From Scolanthus callimorphus (Eukaryota; Cnidaria; Anthozoa; Actiniaria; Edwardsiidae), in NCBI GenBank assembly GCA_033964015.1, contig CM066922.1, positions 24,856,961 through 24,920,960 on the forward strand: a stretch of 64,000 nt of DNA, written 5' to 3'. Both the position numbers and the translations under genes were made by a program. Position 1 is the first letter of the stretch, and the number at the start of each line of letters is the position of its first letter. Shown here one piece after another: positions 25,032 through 36,096 of this stretch. The notes beneath the pieces were generated by a model, which was not told the DNA's origin, ran no database searches, and saw only the letters and a program-made list of their open reading frames with translations.

Positions 25032-25549
25032 AAAGGGGCTGACCCCAGGTTCATGGACCCCTAGTCAATTGGACCCCCTGGTGGACTAGTCCATGGACCC
25101 CCATGGACTAGTGGTCAATGGACCCCCTGTGAAATTTTTTTTAGAAGCCTGTCGAACTAACTACCATCGTGGATGTGATACTTATCACTCAGAGGGTTGC
25201 AAGCTGTTTAACTACATTGGCTGATTGCATTTTTAAACCGCACCAGGGGGGTTGGGGACCTCCCTTGGACCCCATCCCCTGGAATTTCCACTTGTAAAAC
25301 AGACGCCTCCCCCTTAGAATTTCCAGTCAGACACACCCTCTCCCGTGGAATTTCCAGTCCAATACAACCACCCTGGAAAATTTTCCATAGGTCCTCAACC
25401 CCCGGTGCGGTTTAAAAATGCAATCAGCCACTGTGATGTTTGGGCGCAAAGATCCATGATTAAAATTTTAGAATGCAGTTTAAATATATTTTAAGCTTCA
25501 TGGACTAAGGGTCCATGGACCTGGGGTCAGCGTTTTGTCCTTGCCCCTT
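25032..25549. mobile_element. TIR element (AAGGGGCTGACCCCAGG) with nested MITE
   Basis: The outer ends contain GGGGCTGACCCCAGGTTCAT and, inverted, TCCATGGACCTGGGGTCAG, with GGTCCATGGACC words scattered on the left. The inner element at about 25218-25431 has its own perfect TIR (TGGCTGATTGCATTTTTAAA then CCGCACC). Between them GGAATTTCCA motifs recur every 40-50 bp. No gene was seen. Confidence 0.6.
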
Positions 25550-25853
25550 CAAAAGCAATGTGACCTGTTTAGTTCATTGAACCAGAATGCTGTAATGTGG
25601 GAAATAGCCTTAATCCTACACAAAATCTACAAATGCAGCAGCAGAATCTAAGTGACATTGAACTTTGACATATTTTCTAACGTCTTGCTTAAAGGGGAAC
25701 TCACATGCTTTACTGACAATAAATAGTTAAATAGCAATCCAATTCCATCCTTTGATATATATATAAAAACACTATAGATTTGCATTGACTTAACAGTTAA
25801 AAGGTCATTTAACAAACCTGGACTGTTATTTTATGTATTTTTGGTGATTACAA

Positions 25854-26034
25854 TCAGTGACGGATCCAGGGTTTTTCTAAGGGGGATTCCGTTTCCCCTG
25901 AACTTCTTCAAAGACTGTTACAAATAATATACTATGGAGACCTTGTCTGCAAGCAGTCTGGGTATCACATCAAAAATCCTTATTGTTCTGATGCTCAATG
26001 GGGGTTCTGTGGAACCCCTCTGGATCTGCCACTG
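25854..26034. mobile_element. MITE with TIR CAGTGACGGATCCAGGGT
   Basis: The left end CAGTGACGGATCCAGGG is mirrored by CCTCTGGATCTGCCACTG at the right. The interior carries GGGGGATTCCG and GGGGGTTCTG blocks. A similar GTGGCAGATCCAGAGGGG arm lies at about 38366-38385, in a TMEM181 intron. Confidence 0.55.
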
Positions 26035-27783
26035 AGAATAAGACTTTTTATGACAGGGTGTACACAAATTAGGAGAGCTGCTTAATATACAATCACCAAA
26101 GATATTCTTCACACCTGCCTGTGCTCCATGCTTGATTTTTAAGTTTACTGAACATTAGAATTTGGTATTGATAAGCAGATGGCTTCTTGGAGAAACAAAT
26201 ATTATCTTTTCATGTCCAAAATGTTCAAAAGTCATCTGAATTATTTGATTTTGCTCACTTCATTTATGTTTTTTAAATTTCCACATACCATGTCCTGCAT
26301 TAACACATAGCAGTAAATACTAAGCACTTACTGACTGAGACCTAGGGAAAGCAGTACAGTTTTGTGCACCCTCAGCTACTGATGTTTCCCACAGCCAAAC
26401 CAAAAACACAAAACATAATTACAGTTTCCCTCCATGTCAGTCAACAAGACAGTGTTTATAAATTATTTGTTCGATTTATAGACTAACTACGATTATTGAT
26501 AAGCAGATGTGGTACCTTTGTGATCTGAGAAAACAGCCAAACACATGCTCCAGATGGCCCCAAAGCTTTATTCGCATCCCTCTTAAGAAGTCTGTTCATA
26601 ATGTTCACTGCAGGGGAACGAAGATAGGGCAGAACATTTGAATAGAGAAACCACACTTTAATAGTACCGAGGGAACTGGTTTGGACGAAATAAATTTAAT
26701 TCTATCTTGTTCTGTATTTTGAAGTTTCCTAAGAGGCGACTTTTGCGTAGACGAAAATCACAAGGAAGCACTAAAGGTAAAATAAAACGAACTTTAGATA
26801 ATGACGAATTTTGTGAAAGTCTTAGTATATAGACAAGAATTATTTAAGCCATTAACTTTGTCTATATATATAGCAAACATTTAGCCGTTATCCCATAACT
26901 TAGTGGCTAAATGCGGAATCTACTATATACTATATAAATGGAAAAGGAAGGTATTTAGCCGTTATCCCATAACTTAGTGGCTAAATGCGGACTCTACTAT
27001 ATAAATGGAAAAGGTATTTAGCCGTTATCCCATAACTTAGTGGCTAAATGCGGAATCTAATATATAAATGGAATAGGTATTTAGCCGCTATCCCATAACT
27101 TAGTGGCTAAATGCGGACTCTACTATATAAATGGAAAAGGTATTTAGCCGTTATCCCATAACTTGTGGCTAAATGCGGAATCTAATATATAAATGGAATA
27201 GGTATTTAGCGTTATCCCATAACTTAGTGGCTAAATGCGGACTCTACTATATAAATGGAAAAGGTATTTAGCCGTTATCCCATAACTTGTGGCTAAATGC
27301 GGAATCTAATATATAAATGGAATAGGTATTTAGCCGTTATCCCATAACTTAGTGGCTAAATGCGGAATCTAATATATAAATGGAATAGGTATTTAGCCGT
27401 TATCCCATAACTTGTGGCTAAATGCGGAATCTAATATATAAATGGAGTAGGTATTTAGCCGCTATCCCATAACTTAGTGGCTAAATGCGGAATCTAATAT
27501 ATAAATGGAATAGGTATTTAGCCGTTATCCCATAACTTAGTGGCTAAATGCGGAATCTAATATATAAATGGAATAGGTATTTAGCCGTTATCCCATAACT
27601 TAGTGGCTAAATTCCGGGGGAAGGGGAGGAGGAGGGGAAGGGGGATGCCCTATTTTTGGGGCGGGGGGACTTGTCGTACCTTTTATGGTTTAAAATCAGG
27701 CCTCTGGTACCTTTACCTTTTAGAGGGTAAATATAATACATTTTTTCCAGGTATCTGTTAGGACTTTAGGCATGTACCTTATT

Positions 27784-27898
27784 GGTACTAATTTCGCGTC
27801 GCTTTAATTTCGCGATTTTTGCGATTTAAAAAAATCGCGAACTTAAAGCGACGCGAACAAAAATTCCCGCGAACTTTAATGTCGCGAAATTTAGTACC
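27784..27898. mobile_element. 115-bp palindromic MITE (GGTACTAATTTCGCG)
   Basis: GGTACTAATTTCGCGTCGCTTTAA-type sequence at the left is mirrored by CGCGAAATTTAGTACC at the right, with internal ATCGCGA hairpins. It sits inside the core of the foldback element. Confidence 0.6.
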
Positions 27899-27969
27899 CT
27901 CCTATATTTCTTGTTTTGCAATTTAATGCAATTTCATTTTTGAAATTTAGTTTAATCCGCTGATATTAT

Positions 27970-28530
27970 TTGAGCCCCCAGCGGAAAACGTTTGTAGATA
28001 TGCGTGCGCATATAGTGGGCTCAAGAAACGGTCAACAAACCGTCCGAGGTTGTGCGGCGGCAAAACAAAGCGAGTTTCGACCCAGCGCAGAGGTCTCTTT
28101 TCCTCGCGAACCTCAGCCAGCGAAATGCAGAGAAAAGAGGCCTCTGCTAGCAGGAACTCCAAGTTTTGTTGAGAGGTCACATCGACTTCCGGATAGAAGT
28201 GGGCTGTTATACAAATATCCCATACGAGTCGAGAGACTGTTGTTTGTTTTAGGTAATATTACACAACCGGCATGTGTTGGGGATGAAACATATTATCAGA
28301 AGTTCATAACCAGGAGTGTCCATCTTGGTATTACCCGCGCGCCGATGTTGTGGGCGAAAAATCTATATTTAGAAACACCACACACAGAAAACCCACGAAC
28401 GATTTGGCGCGCGAGATGTGAATCAGAGGATTACAAAAAGTATCCAGATTATCGCCAATTATGGCGTCAACGGCGGCAAGAACTGAGGAGTTTTTCTCTT
28501 CCACTCGCATCGTGGCCGCCATTTTCATAG
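27970..28530 (+). CDS. Open reading frame of unknown meaning in foldback core
   Basis: A 186-codon open frame lies in the core between the two repeat arms. It is GC-richer than its surroundings and ends …LPLASWPPFS. The product is basic, with many Arg and Pro; no signal peptide, membrane segment or known motif was recognised. The run after residue 90 (YETYYQKF-like, then LGITRAPMLW) looks peptide-like but matches no family I know. The nearest upstream sequence is AT-rich. It may be a captured exon, a first exon with GCCGCCATTTTC-type 5' region read by chance, or pure coincidence. Codon-level conservation between copies of the element would decide. Confidence 0.2.
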   Translation: MSPQRKTFVDMRAHIVGSRNGQQTVRGCAAAKQSEFRPSAEVSFPREPQPAKCREKRPLLAGTPSFVERSHRLPDRSGLLYKYPIRVERLLFVLGNITQPACVGDETYYQKFITRSVHLGITRAPMLWAKNLYLETPHTENPRTIWRARCESEDYKKYPDYRQLWRQRRQELRSFSLPLASWPPFS

Positions 28531-28709
28531 AGCAATTTCCGAGAATTTCAGATGAATAATGATGATGAATAATTAGCAATTACCAACAAGGTTATGTTCA
28601 GAATTGGTGTAATGACCTTCGATTAGTTTCAGTTTAGTCATCGGGGGACTCACTATTTTTGGTCGGGGTTGATCATCGCGAAAAGGGGCGAAAAGCTCAA
28701 AATAAGTGG

Positions 28710-28846
28710 CTCTACCTCCGTGTAAGAACCTGTGTATTGTTCACGAGTTGCGTCACAAAGCCTCTTTTGTGTAGTAGAACGAATCATGATGAAATAAGAA
28801 CTGAACAGAATGGTGTCCTCGGGAATGGTTCTTACACCGAGGTATA
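28710..28846. mobile_element. MITE CTCCGTGTAAGAACC (copy 1)
   Basis: ACCTCCGTGTAAGAACC at the left and GGTTCTTACACCGAGGT at the right are inverted repeats. The interior CTGCGTCACAAAGC-like and GAACGAATCATGATGAAAT sequence recurs at 49757-49887, where the ends read CTCCGGTGTAATAACC. The two copies are clearly one family. Confidence 0.7.
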
Positions 28847-31370
28847 CCCCAAATAAGTATTTACCTGTTTCGCGAATTGCTGCCTAATGTCAATGATACC
28901 CATCCAATTTATATAGTATATCCCACATTTAGCCACTAAATACTTATTCCAGCTAAATACCTATTCCATTCATATAGTAAAGTCCGCATTTAGCCACTAA
29001 GTTATGGGATAACGGCTAAATACCTATTCGATTTATATAATAGATTCCGCATTTAGCCACTAAGTTATAGGATAGCGGCTAAATACCTATTCAATTTAAA
29101 TAATAGAGTTCGCATTTAGCCACTAAGTTATGGGATAGCGGCTAAATACTTTTTCTATTTATATAATAGATTGCACATTTAGCCAATAAGTTATTGTATT
29201 TAAATAATAGAGTTCGCATTTAGCCACTAAGTTATGGGATAACGACAAAATACCTATTCCATTAATATACTAGATTTCGCATTTAGCCACTAAGTTATGG
29301 GATAACGACTAAATACCTATTCCATTAGTATACTAGATTTCGCATTTAGCCACTAAGTTATAGGATAGCGGCTAAATACCTATTTCATTTAAATAATAGA
29401 GTTCGCATTTAGCCACTAAATGGGATAACGGCTAAATACCTATTCAATTTAAATAATATAGTTCGCATTTAGCCACTAGGTTTAAGATAACGGCTAAATA
29501 CCTATTTCTTTTTATACTAGATTCCGCATTTAGCCACTAAGTTATGGGATAACGGCTAAATACCTATTGTATTTAAATAATAGAGTTCGCATTTAGCCAC
29601 TAAGTTATGGGATAACGACTAAATACCTATTCCATTAATATAGTAGAGTCCGCATTTAGCCACTAAGTTATGGGATAACGACTAAATACCTATTCCATTA
29701 ATATAGTAGAGTCCGCATTTAGCCACTAAGTTATGGGATAACGACTAAATACCTATTCCATTAATAAAGTAGAGTCCGCATTTAGCCACTAAGTTATGGG
29801 ATAACGACTAAATACCTATTCCATTAATATAGTAGAGTCCGCATTTAGCCACTAAATTATGGGATAACGACTAAATACCTATTCCATTAATATAGTAGAG
29901 TCTGCATTTAGCCACTATAAGTTATGGGATAACGACTAAATACCTATTCCATTAATATAGTAGAGTCCGCATTTAGCCACTAAATTATGGGATAACGACT
30001 AAATACCTATTCCATTAATATAGTAGAGTCCGCATTTAGCCACTAAATTATGGGATAACGGCTAAATACCTATTGTATTTAAATAATAGAGTTCGCATTT
30101 AGCCACTAAGTTATGGGATAACGACTAAATACCTATTCCATTAATATAGTAGAGTCCGCATTTAGCCACTAAGTTATGGGATAGTGGCTAAATACCTATT
30201 CCATTAATATAGTAGAGTCCGCATTTAGCCACTAAGTTATGGGATAGTGGCTAAATACCTATTCCATTAATATAGTAGAGTCCGCATTTAGCCACTAAGT
30301 TATGGGATAACGACTAAATACCTATTCCATTAATATATTAGAGTTCGCATTTAGCCACTAAGTTATGGGATACGACTAAATACCTATTCCATTAATATAG
30401 TAGAGTCCGCATTTAGCCACTAAGTTATGGGATAACGGCTAAATACCTATTCGATTTATATAATAGATTCCGCATTTAGCCACTAAGTTATAGGATAGTG
30501 GCTAAATACCTATTCCATTAATATAGTAGAGTCCGCATTAGCCACTAAGTTATGGGATAACGACTAAATACCTATTCCATTAATATAGTAGAGTTCGCAT
30601 TTAGCCACTAAGTTATGGGATAACGACTAAATACCTATTCCATTAATATAGTAGAGTCCGCATTTAGCCACTAAGTTATGGGATAACGGCTAAATACCTA
30701 TTCGATTTATATAATAGATTCCGCATTTAGCCACTAAGTTATAGGATAGTGGATAAATAACTATTTCATTTAAATAATAGAGTTCGCATTTAGCCACTAA
30801 GTTATGGGATAACGACTAAATACCTATTCCATTAATATAGTAGAGTCCGCATTTAGCCACTAAGTTATGGGATAACGGCTAAATACCCTTTCAATTATAT
30901 AGTAACGTCCTCATTTAGCCACCAAGTTAAAGATGACGGCTAAATCCTTTTTCAATTTATATAGAAGATTCCGCATTTAGCCACATAGGTTATAGGTTAT
31001 AGGTTATAGGTTAACGGCTAAATTTCGGTCAGTATATATATATACTTAAATAAAAAAGAAATTATTTTTCATTTTAATAATTTTATTTTATTTTATTATA
31101 GACTATGTAAACGGCGAAATAAATCTTTCCTATATATACCAAGATAATGACGAATTTCGTTAATATATATATTCCCAAAATAAAAGTAGGGATATAAAAA
31201 GTAGCCTCTGCTCAAAGGGAAACGAGACTTCAGTTCAGTGAAACTGGTGAAACATGCAGCGTTTCAAACACAACATTCCCGAAACACTCGACCCACAAAA
31301 TTATCAAGAAAATCAAAACAAAAGCGTCTAACAACTTCTTTACTTACCGATTTCGTACTTTCTTGCTTAT

Positions 31371-32560
31371 AGCGGAGCTCCAGCGCGGGCCGAAGGCCCG
31401 CGCAAGCGGAGCACCATACCTAAGGGAAAAACGTATACCATCGAGTTGATTTTTGAACGTCACGGGCATTATGGATCATTTTGATGACGTCATTGATGGC
31501 GTGAGGGAACGTGACTTTGGTGTAGAGTTCCTCTTATGGTCTTTGAAAGTTTGTCCAAGTTTGGCTTCTATAGAAGCTTCCCTTCGGGAGATATGATTTT
31601 TTCTTTATTTTTCTGGTATTAAACCTATAGCGTCCGCCGTCCGCCGTCCGCCGTCCGTGTACACATGGGAACCCTGTGGTATGCAAAGAAAAAATTATAT
31701 CTCCTCAAGGGAGCATGCTAAGACAGCCATACTTGGGATATTTTGTCTATGCCACAAGGGGGTGCTGTAGCATGGTCACGTGATGTGACGTCATCGATGA
31801 CGTCATCAATGATTGAAAAATCATTATCTCGTGAAGAGAAGGCTCTAAAACAACCAAACTTGGGTAGTGTGGTCTAGGTCACCAGATGAGCGAAATGAAA
31901 TGCTCACGTGATGTGACGTCATCGATGACGTCATCTATGCTTGAAAAATGAATATCTCCTGAAGAGAAGACTCTAAAACAACCAAACTTGGGTAGTGTAG
32001 TCTAGGTCACCAGATGAGCGAAATGAAGTGGTCACGTGATGTGACGTCATCGGTGACGTCATCTATGCTTGAAAAATGAATATCTCCTGAAGAGAAGACT
32101 CTAAAACAACCAAACCTGGGCAGTGTAGTCTAGGTCACCAGATGAGCGAAATGAAGTGGTCACGTGATGTGACGTCATCAATGACGTCATCTATGCTTGA
32201 AAAATTAAAATCTCGTGAAGGGAAGACTCTAAAACAACCAAACTTTTGTAGTGTAGTCTAGATCACCAGGTGAGCGAAATAAAGTGATCACGTGATATGA
32301 CGTCATCGATGACGTCATCTATGCTTGAAAAATTAATATCTCGTGAAGGGAAAAACTCTAAAACAACGAAACTTGGGTAGTGTAGTCTAGGCCATCAGAT
32401 GAGCGAAATGAAGTGGTCACGTGCTATGACGTCATCGATGACGTCATCTATGCTTGAAAAATTAATATCTCGTGAAGGGAAGACTCTAAAGCAACCATAT
32501 AATCCAATGTACACATGGGAATCCCTTTCATTCACATAGGAAATTACCAGGAGCTCCGCT
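31371..32560. mobile_element. TIR element carrying a 128-bp TGACGTCA minisatellite
   Basis: The ends AGCGGAGCTCC (31371) and GGAGCTCCGCT (32560) are inverted repeats. Inside is a GCGGGCC(GAAG)GGCCCGC hairpin near 31386, four tandem GTCCGCC words at 31626-31650, and from about 31690 to 32500 six or seven copies of a 128-bp unit (AATATCTCCTGAAG starts at 31951 and 32079). Each unit has CTCTAAAACAACCAAACTTG, GTCACCAGATGAGCGAAATG, GGTCACGTGATGTGACGTCA and GATGACGTCATCTATGCTTG. TACACATGGGAA brackets the array on both sides. The TGACGTCA words match the CREB/ATF site; whether they bind anything is unknown. Confidence 0.7.
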
Positions 32561-33114
32561 TTTAGCCAGTGGCTAAATCTATATATTAAAGATAAACATT
32601 ATCTGCCCATTGCAGCAAATTATGCGATACTTCTGTGGCAAGAGTGATAAACACCGCACCAAAGAACCTTTCCTGTTGTTGATTTTGCGCGCGAAAAAGA
32701 ACGAGCTGAGCTGAGCGACCGCTCCACTGAAATTTCAAATGATGATCACGTGATAGAAGATATCACAGGAAGCCCACCTGGTCGATTTGAAAAAGCGTCA
32801 AATGTGCTTTTTAGTTGTTGTTTTTTTCACTCCGCACTTTCGTTTATAATATTTGAATTTAGTAATTACATGCAATTATGACTCAGCTATGCTTTGATGG
32901 AGAGTGCTTTGATACACATCAAGTAGCCCGTCAGGTCCGACATTCGGGTAGACAGACAGACAGAGACTTTATTTATACACGGACAAAACTCAGTACGGAC
33001 TCAGTACGGTACGGACGATCATGGCAAAAACGTGCGCCAGGTATTGAAACCACACACATTAGGCACTTGGCAAATGCGTGAAAGTGAAACTTTAACAGAT
33101 ACGGGCATTTCACA

Positions 33115-33720
33115 GTGTCCGTATCGAAATACCATTCACATTACGTACACTGTTCATTACACAAAGTGTGTACCGTTTACGGCGCACACGTATGCTCGGA
33201 TAACTTTGTTCGGTAGTGACTCTCCGTATACTGTTCATTACACAAAGTGTGTACTATTTTCGGGCACATATGTGTACGGATAACTTTGTGTACTGACCCT
33301 TATACATTGCCCGTATCCAAGGACCTTACACCTTACGTATGATACAGTTCATTACACAAAGTGTGTACTGTTTACGGCACGCACGTGCAAGGACAACTTT
33401 GTGTACTGACCCATTATACATTGCCCGTATCCAAGGACCTTACACCTTACGTATACTGTTCATTACACAGAGTGTGTACTGTTTACGGCACACACGTGTA
33501 CGGATAACTTCGTGTACTGACCCTTATCAGCCCTTATACATTGCCCGTATCCAAGGACCTTAAACTTTATGTATACTGTTCATTACACAAAGTGTGTACT
33601 GCTTACGGCACACACGTGTACGGATGAGGTTGTGTACTGACCCTTATACATTCAGTATCCATAGCAATTCCTTATACATCAGTACACGTTCCTTATGCAA
33701 AATGTATACGGAATCCGTAT
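33115..33720. repeat. Tandem repeat of 80-120-bp units (TTCATTACACAAAGTGTGTA)
   Basis: Five units start with TGTTCATTACACAAAGTGTG at about 33151, 33232, 33347 (as CAGTTC), 33456 and 33576. They also share TTTACGGCACACACGTGTAC, GGATAACTTTGTGTACTGAC and CCTTATACATTGCCCGTATC. Spacing varies from 81 to 120 bp. Most words are self-complementary. No coding constraint is evident. Confidence 0.65.
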
Positions 33721-33753
33721 ATGCCCTTATATTCGCCATTTCATGCAGTATCG

Positions 33754-33954
33754 TCCCGAGGGTCTTCTCGGTCGTTTTTCAAAATGGCGGTTAGCCCAGA
33801 GAAGACCCTGGGGGAGGCTGAGTCACGTGACTATCGTTTGAGGACATGAGAATGAGGTTTGTCCTTTGTTTCGAAACGGTCATGTGGCTCAGCCTCCCCC
33901 AGGGTCTTCTCTGAGCTAACCGCCATTTTGAAAAACGACCGAGAAGACCCTGGG
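33754..33954. mobile_element. 200-bp foldback MITE (CCCGAGGGTCTTCTCGG)
   Basis: Nearly perfect arms of about 75 bp: GAGGGTCTTCTCGGTCG then AAAATGGCGGTTAGC on the left and its mirror on the right, around a loop near 33830-33875 with GTCACGTGAC. It can form a long hairpin. It sits between the GTGTACGG-type array and a TGACGTCA-type cluster. Confidence 0.7.
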
Positions 33955-34225
33955 AACGAGGTTGCCCTTCTCGAGATTGACTTTTCTAGTTTTGATGACC
34001 GCGTCAATGATGACATTGCAGTCCACCCCTTGCCTCCAAGATAACTTAGTACCCCCAAGTTTGGTAACCTAGCGATGTAGCCTTCTTGATTTATTGACTT
34101 GTTTAGTTTATGACGTCATGGCACGTGACCTTGGTGGTGCACCCCTCCCCCCAAACCTAACCCAAGTTTGGTCGTATAGCGATTACCCTCTCGAGATATT
34201 GACTTTTCTAATTTTGATGAATTGG
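33955..34225. repeat. TGACGTCA-family minisatellite, second cluster
   Basis: Two diverged units each have TTGACTTTTCTAGTTTTGAT, a GACGTCATGGCACGTGACC or GATGACATTGCAGTCC block, CACCCC and AAGTTTGGT(A/C)…TAGCGAT. They are in the same orientation as the cluster at 22060-22380. Confidence 0.5.
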
Positions 34226-34396
34226 GATAACGGGCGGACGGTCTAACACACGAATCACCACTATATATTTTATTCAGGAAAGAGAAAGAAAGAATCATAT
34301 ATCCGAAAGGAAAGCTCAATAATGACCAAACTTGACAAAAGCTGCCTTTAGGTCGAAAATGTGCTCCGCTCGCGCCGCACAGGAGGTCCGCTATTT

Positions 34397-34908
34397 TAAT
34401 AATAATAATAATAATAATATATCACATTTATATTGCGCAGTTATCAATGAGAAATTTTCAACTGCGCATTACAAAAGATGTTCGGTTTAAAATTTAAAAT
34501 TTACATGTCAATGCTAAAAAAAAATAAATATTGTAAACAAAGAAATATTTCTAAATTTTAAAATAAATTAAAAGTCAATAAAAAGTCGATAAAATCAATA
34601 AAAAGTAAATGAAAAGGAAACGCAAAAATAACTATTTAAATAAATTTAGAACGCTTTCACAAATAGATGGGTCTTAAGTGCCCTCTTGAAGCCATTGATT
34701 GTGGAAATGTTACGAATTTCTCGTGGGAGATCGTTCCACAGCTTCGGCGCAGCAACCTCGAAGGCACGATCACCAAGAGTCTTTTTTGATTTTACCGTAC
34801 TGTAATTAAGCATAAGGCTGTTATTGCTTCTGAGGGAGTAGTGTTTATCGTGCCATCTTGAAATGAGATCCGTGAGATACTGTGGCGCCAAGCCATGAGT
34901 TTCCCACC
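34397..34908 (-). pseudogene. 5'-truncated non-LTR retrotransposon, reverse transcriptase C-terminal tail
   Basis: On the minus strand a frame reads APQYLTDLISRW, then KKTLGDRAFEVAAPKLWND, LPREIRNI and FKRALKTHLF. This is the widespread C-terminal tail after the reverse transcriptase domain of CR1/L2/Jockey-like LINEs (GDRAF..AAP.LWN.LP..IR). Downstream on the same strand, GTAATGCGCAGTTGAAAATT, a TATAAATGTGATA stretch and a (TTA)n tail (34399-34422 on the top strand) form the 3' end. Endonuclease and most of the reverse transcriptase are missing; the 5' end stops in a CCCA microsatellite. Confidence 0.75.
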
Positions 34909-35572
34909 CACCCACCCACCCACCCACCCTTAATCATGGAAATGCAAATAAAATTATTATCATATCATGTTTCTTCGCACCGACGTACATGAGAAGCCAT
35001 TCAAGTGCGCGCGCCAAGGGAAAAACAAGAAAAAAAATCCTCAAAACCCACTGAAAGTGGCGATTTCAATTTTCGAAGTATATCCCCCCGTCAAAGATTA
35101 ATTGACTTTGAAATGTTTTAAATTTCACTTTCTTAAATTCACAACCTTGAAAGACGGCATGATTGAGTTTATTCACGGGTAATCTAGTTTATAATACAAA
35201 AATTAAGGGAATAGGTCACAACATCCGTACTATTCTCACTTGGAATAGTGTGCGACATATAAGATATAATTTACATAATCAATTCATTTGGTTTTGAGAT
35301 CGCAGCGCCAAGATGGCGTCCTTGGTGTAGGTCTACATGAAAACAGGGATGTCTCTTGGTTGCAGATTATAGTGCCTTATTGTGCTCGTTCAGAGGCCTG
35401 CTGGACCCAGTAGCCTGTTTTTGCGTTTCCCCACCCACCCACCCACCCACCCACCCTCTCTCTCTTTGCCAGTAATTGCCTTCCTGGGCTTCGCCAGGTC
35501 TCCTTCCCATATCTTATATGGAGCACAATAGGACCAAGTGAGAATGTACCACTTTCTTTTTGGTACCCAATA

Positions 35573-35831
35573 GTCCAGTTTCGAGTTCTCTAATCTACCG
35601 CTGAATAGGCATCGGTGGCGCATAATACAGTGAGAGCCTCGGTTTGAAGTAGAAAAAGTTGCGAATACCGATCACGAGAAACTGTTGAAGCTTCAATGGA
35701 GACAATAGACAAAACGTTTTGGACCCGTTGGTATTCGCAAATATCGGGTTTCAAACCGAGGCTCCCACTGTTCTTATGCGCCGCTAAATTTATGCCTATT
35801 CAGCGGCAGATTAGAGAATTCGAAACTGGAC
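35573..35831. mobile_element. mariner-type MITE, TA target site (copy 1)
   Basis: The ends GTCCAGTTTCGAGTTCTCTA and its mirror TTAGAGAATTCGAAACTGGAC are flanked by TA on both sides (35571-35572, 35832-35833). The TIRs reach about 110 bp, including CTGAATAGGCAT and AGCCTCGGTTTGAA. A second copy lies at 57296-57522, also flanked by TA. The TA duplication and TIR layout fit Tc1/mariner-derived MITEs. Confidence 0.75.
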
Positions 35832-36096
35832 TATGGGGGGGGGGGGGGGATAAGTGCCGGAGCCACCTACCTCTCAGAGCTGAATTTTAGGAGCAAGTAT
35901 CTCCTTAAATACAATAGATATTAATGAATGCTCCAACGTTTTTTTTTCGCAGCAAGAGGAGTCCATAGTGCAATAAAAGCAGGTACCCCCAGATCATGCT
36001 ATGAGATAATGAGGATATTGTGTACCTTAGGGGGTACATGCCGGTATCCACCACCCCCCTGAGGCCTGAATTGGGTACCTGTCGAGTACGTCAGCT

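Larger units (their letters stand above)
26880..31030. mobile_element. Giant foldback element with tandem-repeat inverted arms
   Basis: The left arm (26880-27612) has about 12 copies, and the right arm (28920-31030) about 34 copies, of one 62-63-bp unit. The left arm reads GGTATTTAGCCGTTATCCCA then TAACTTAGTGGCTAAATGCG; the right arm is its exact reverse complement. Each unit carries its own short inverted repeat (TTTAGCC...GGCTAAA). The core of about 1.3 kb (27613-28919) holds single-copy sequence, two small MITEs and one open frame. Long inverted ends made of short tandem repeats are what defines Foldback/TU-type elements of flies and sea urchins. The right-arm units vary at CCATTAATATAG versus CAATTTAAATAA, so it has expanded in subfamilies. 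Confidence 0.75.

Noticed and set aside
26880..31030. CRISPR-like array (regular repeats with spacers)
   Set aside because: The whole 62-bp unit is repeated with no unique spacers, both orientations occur, and the context is eukaryotic.
33032..33794. Several overlapping open frames with repeated peptide words
   Set aside because: They are tandem-repeat DNA read in frame; unit lengths vary (81 to 120 bp) without keeping multiples of three.
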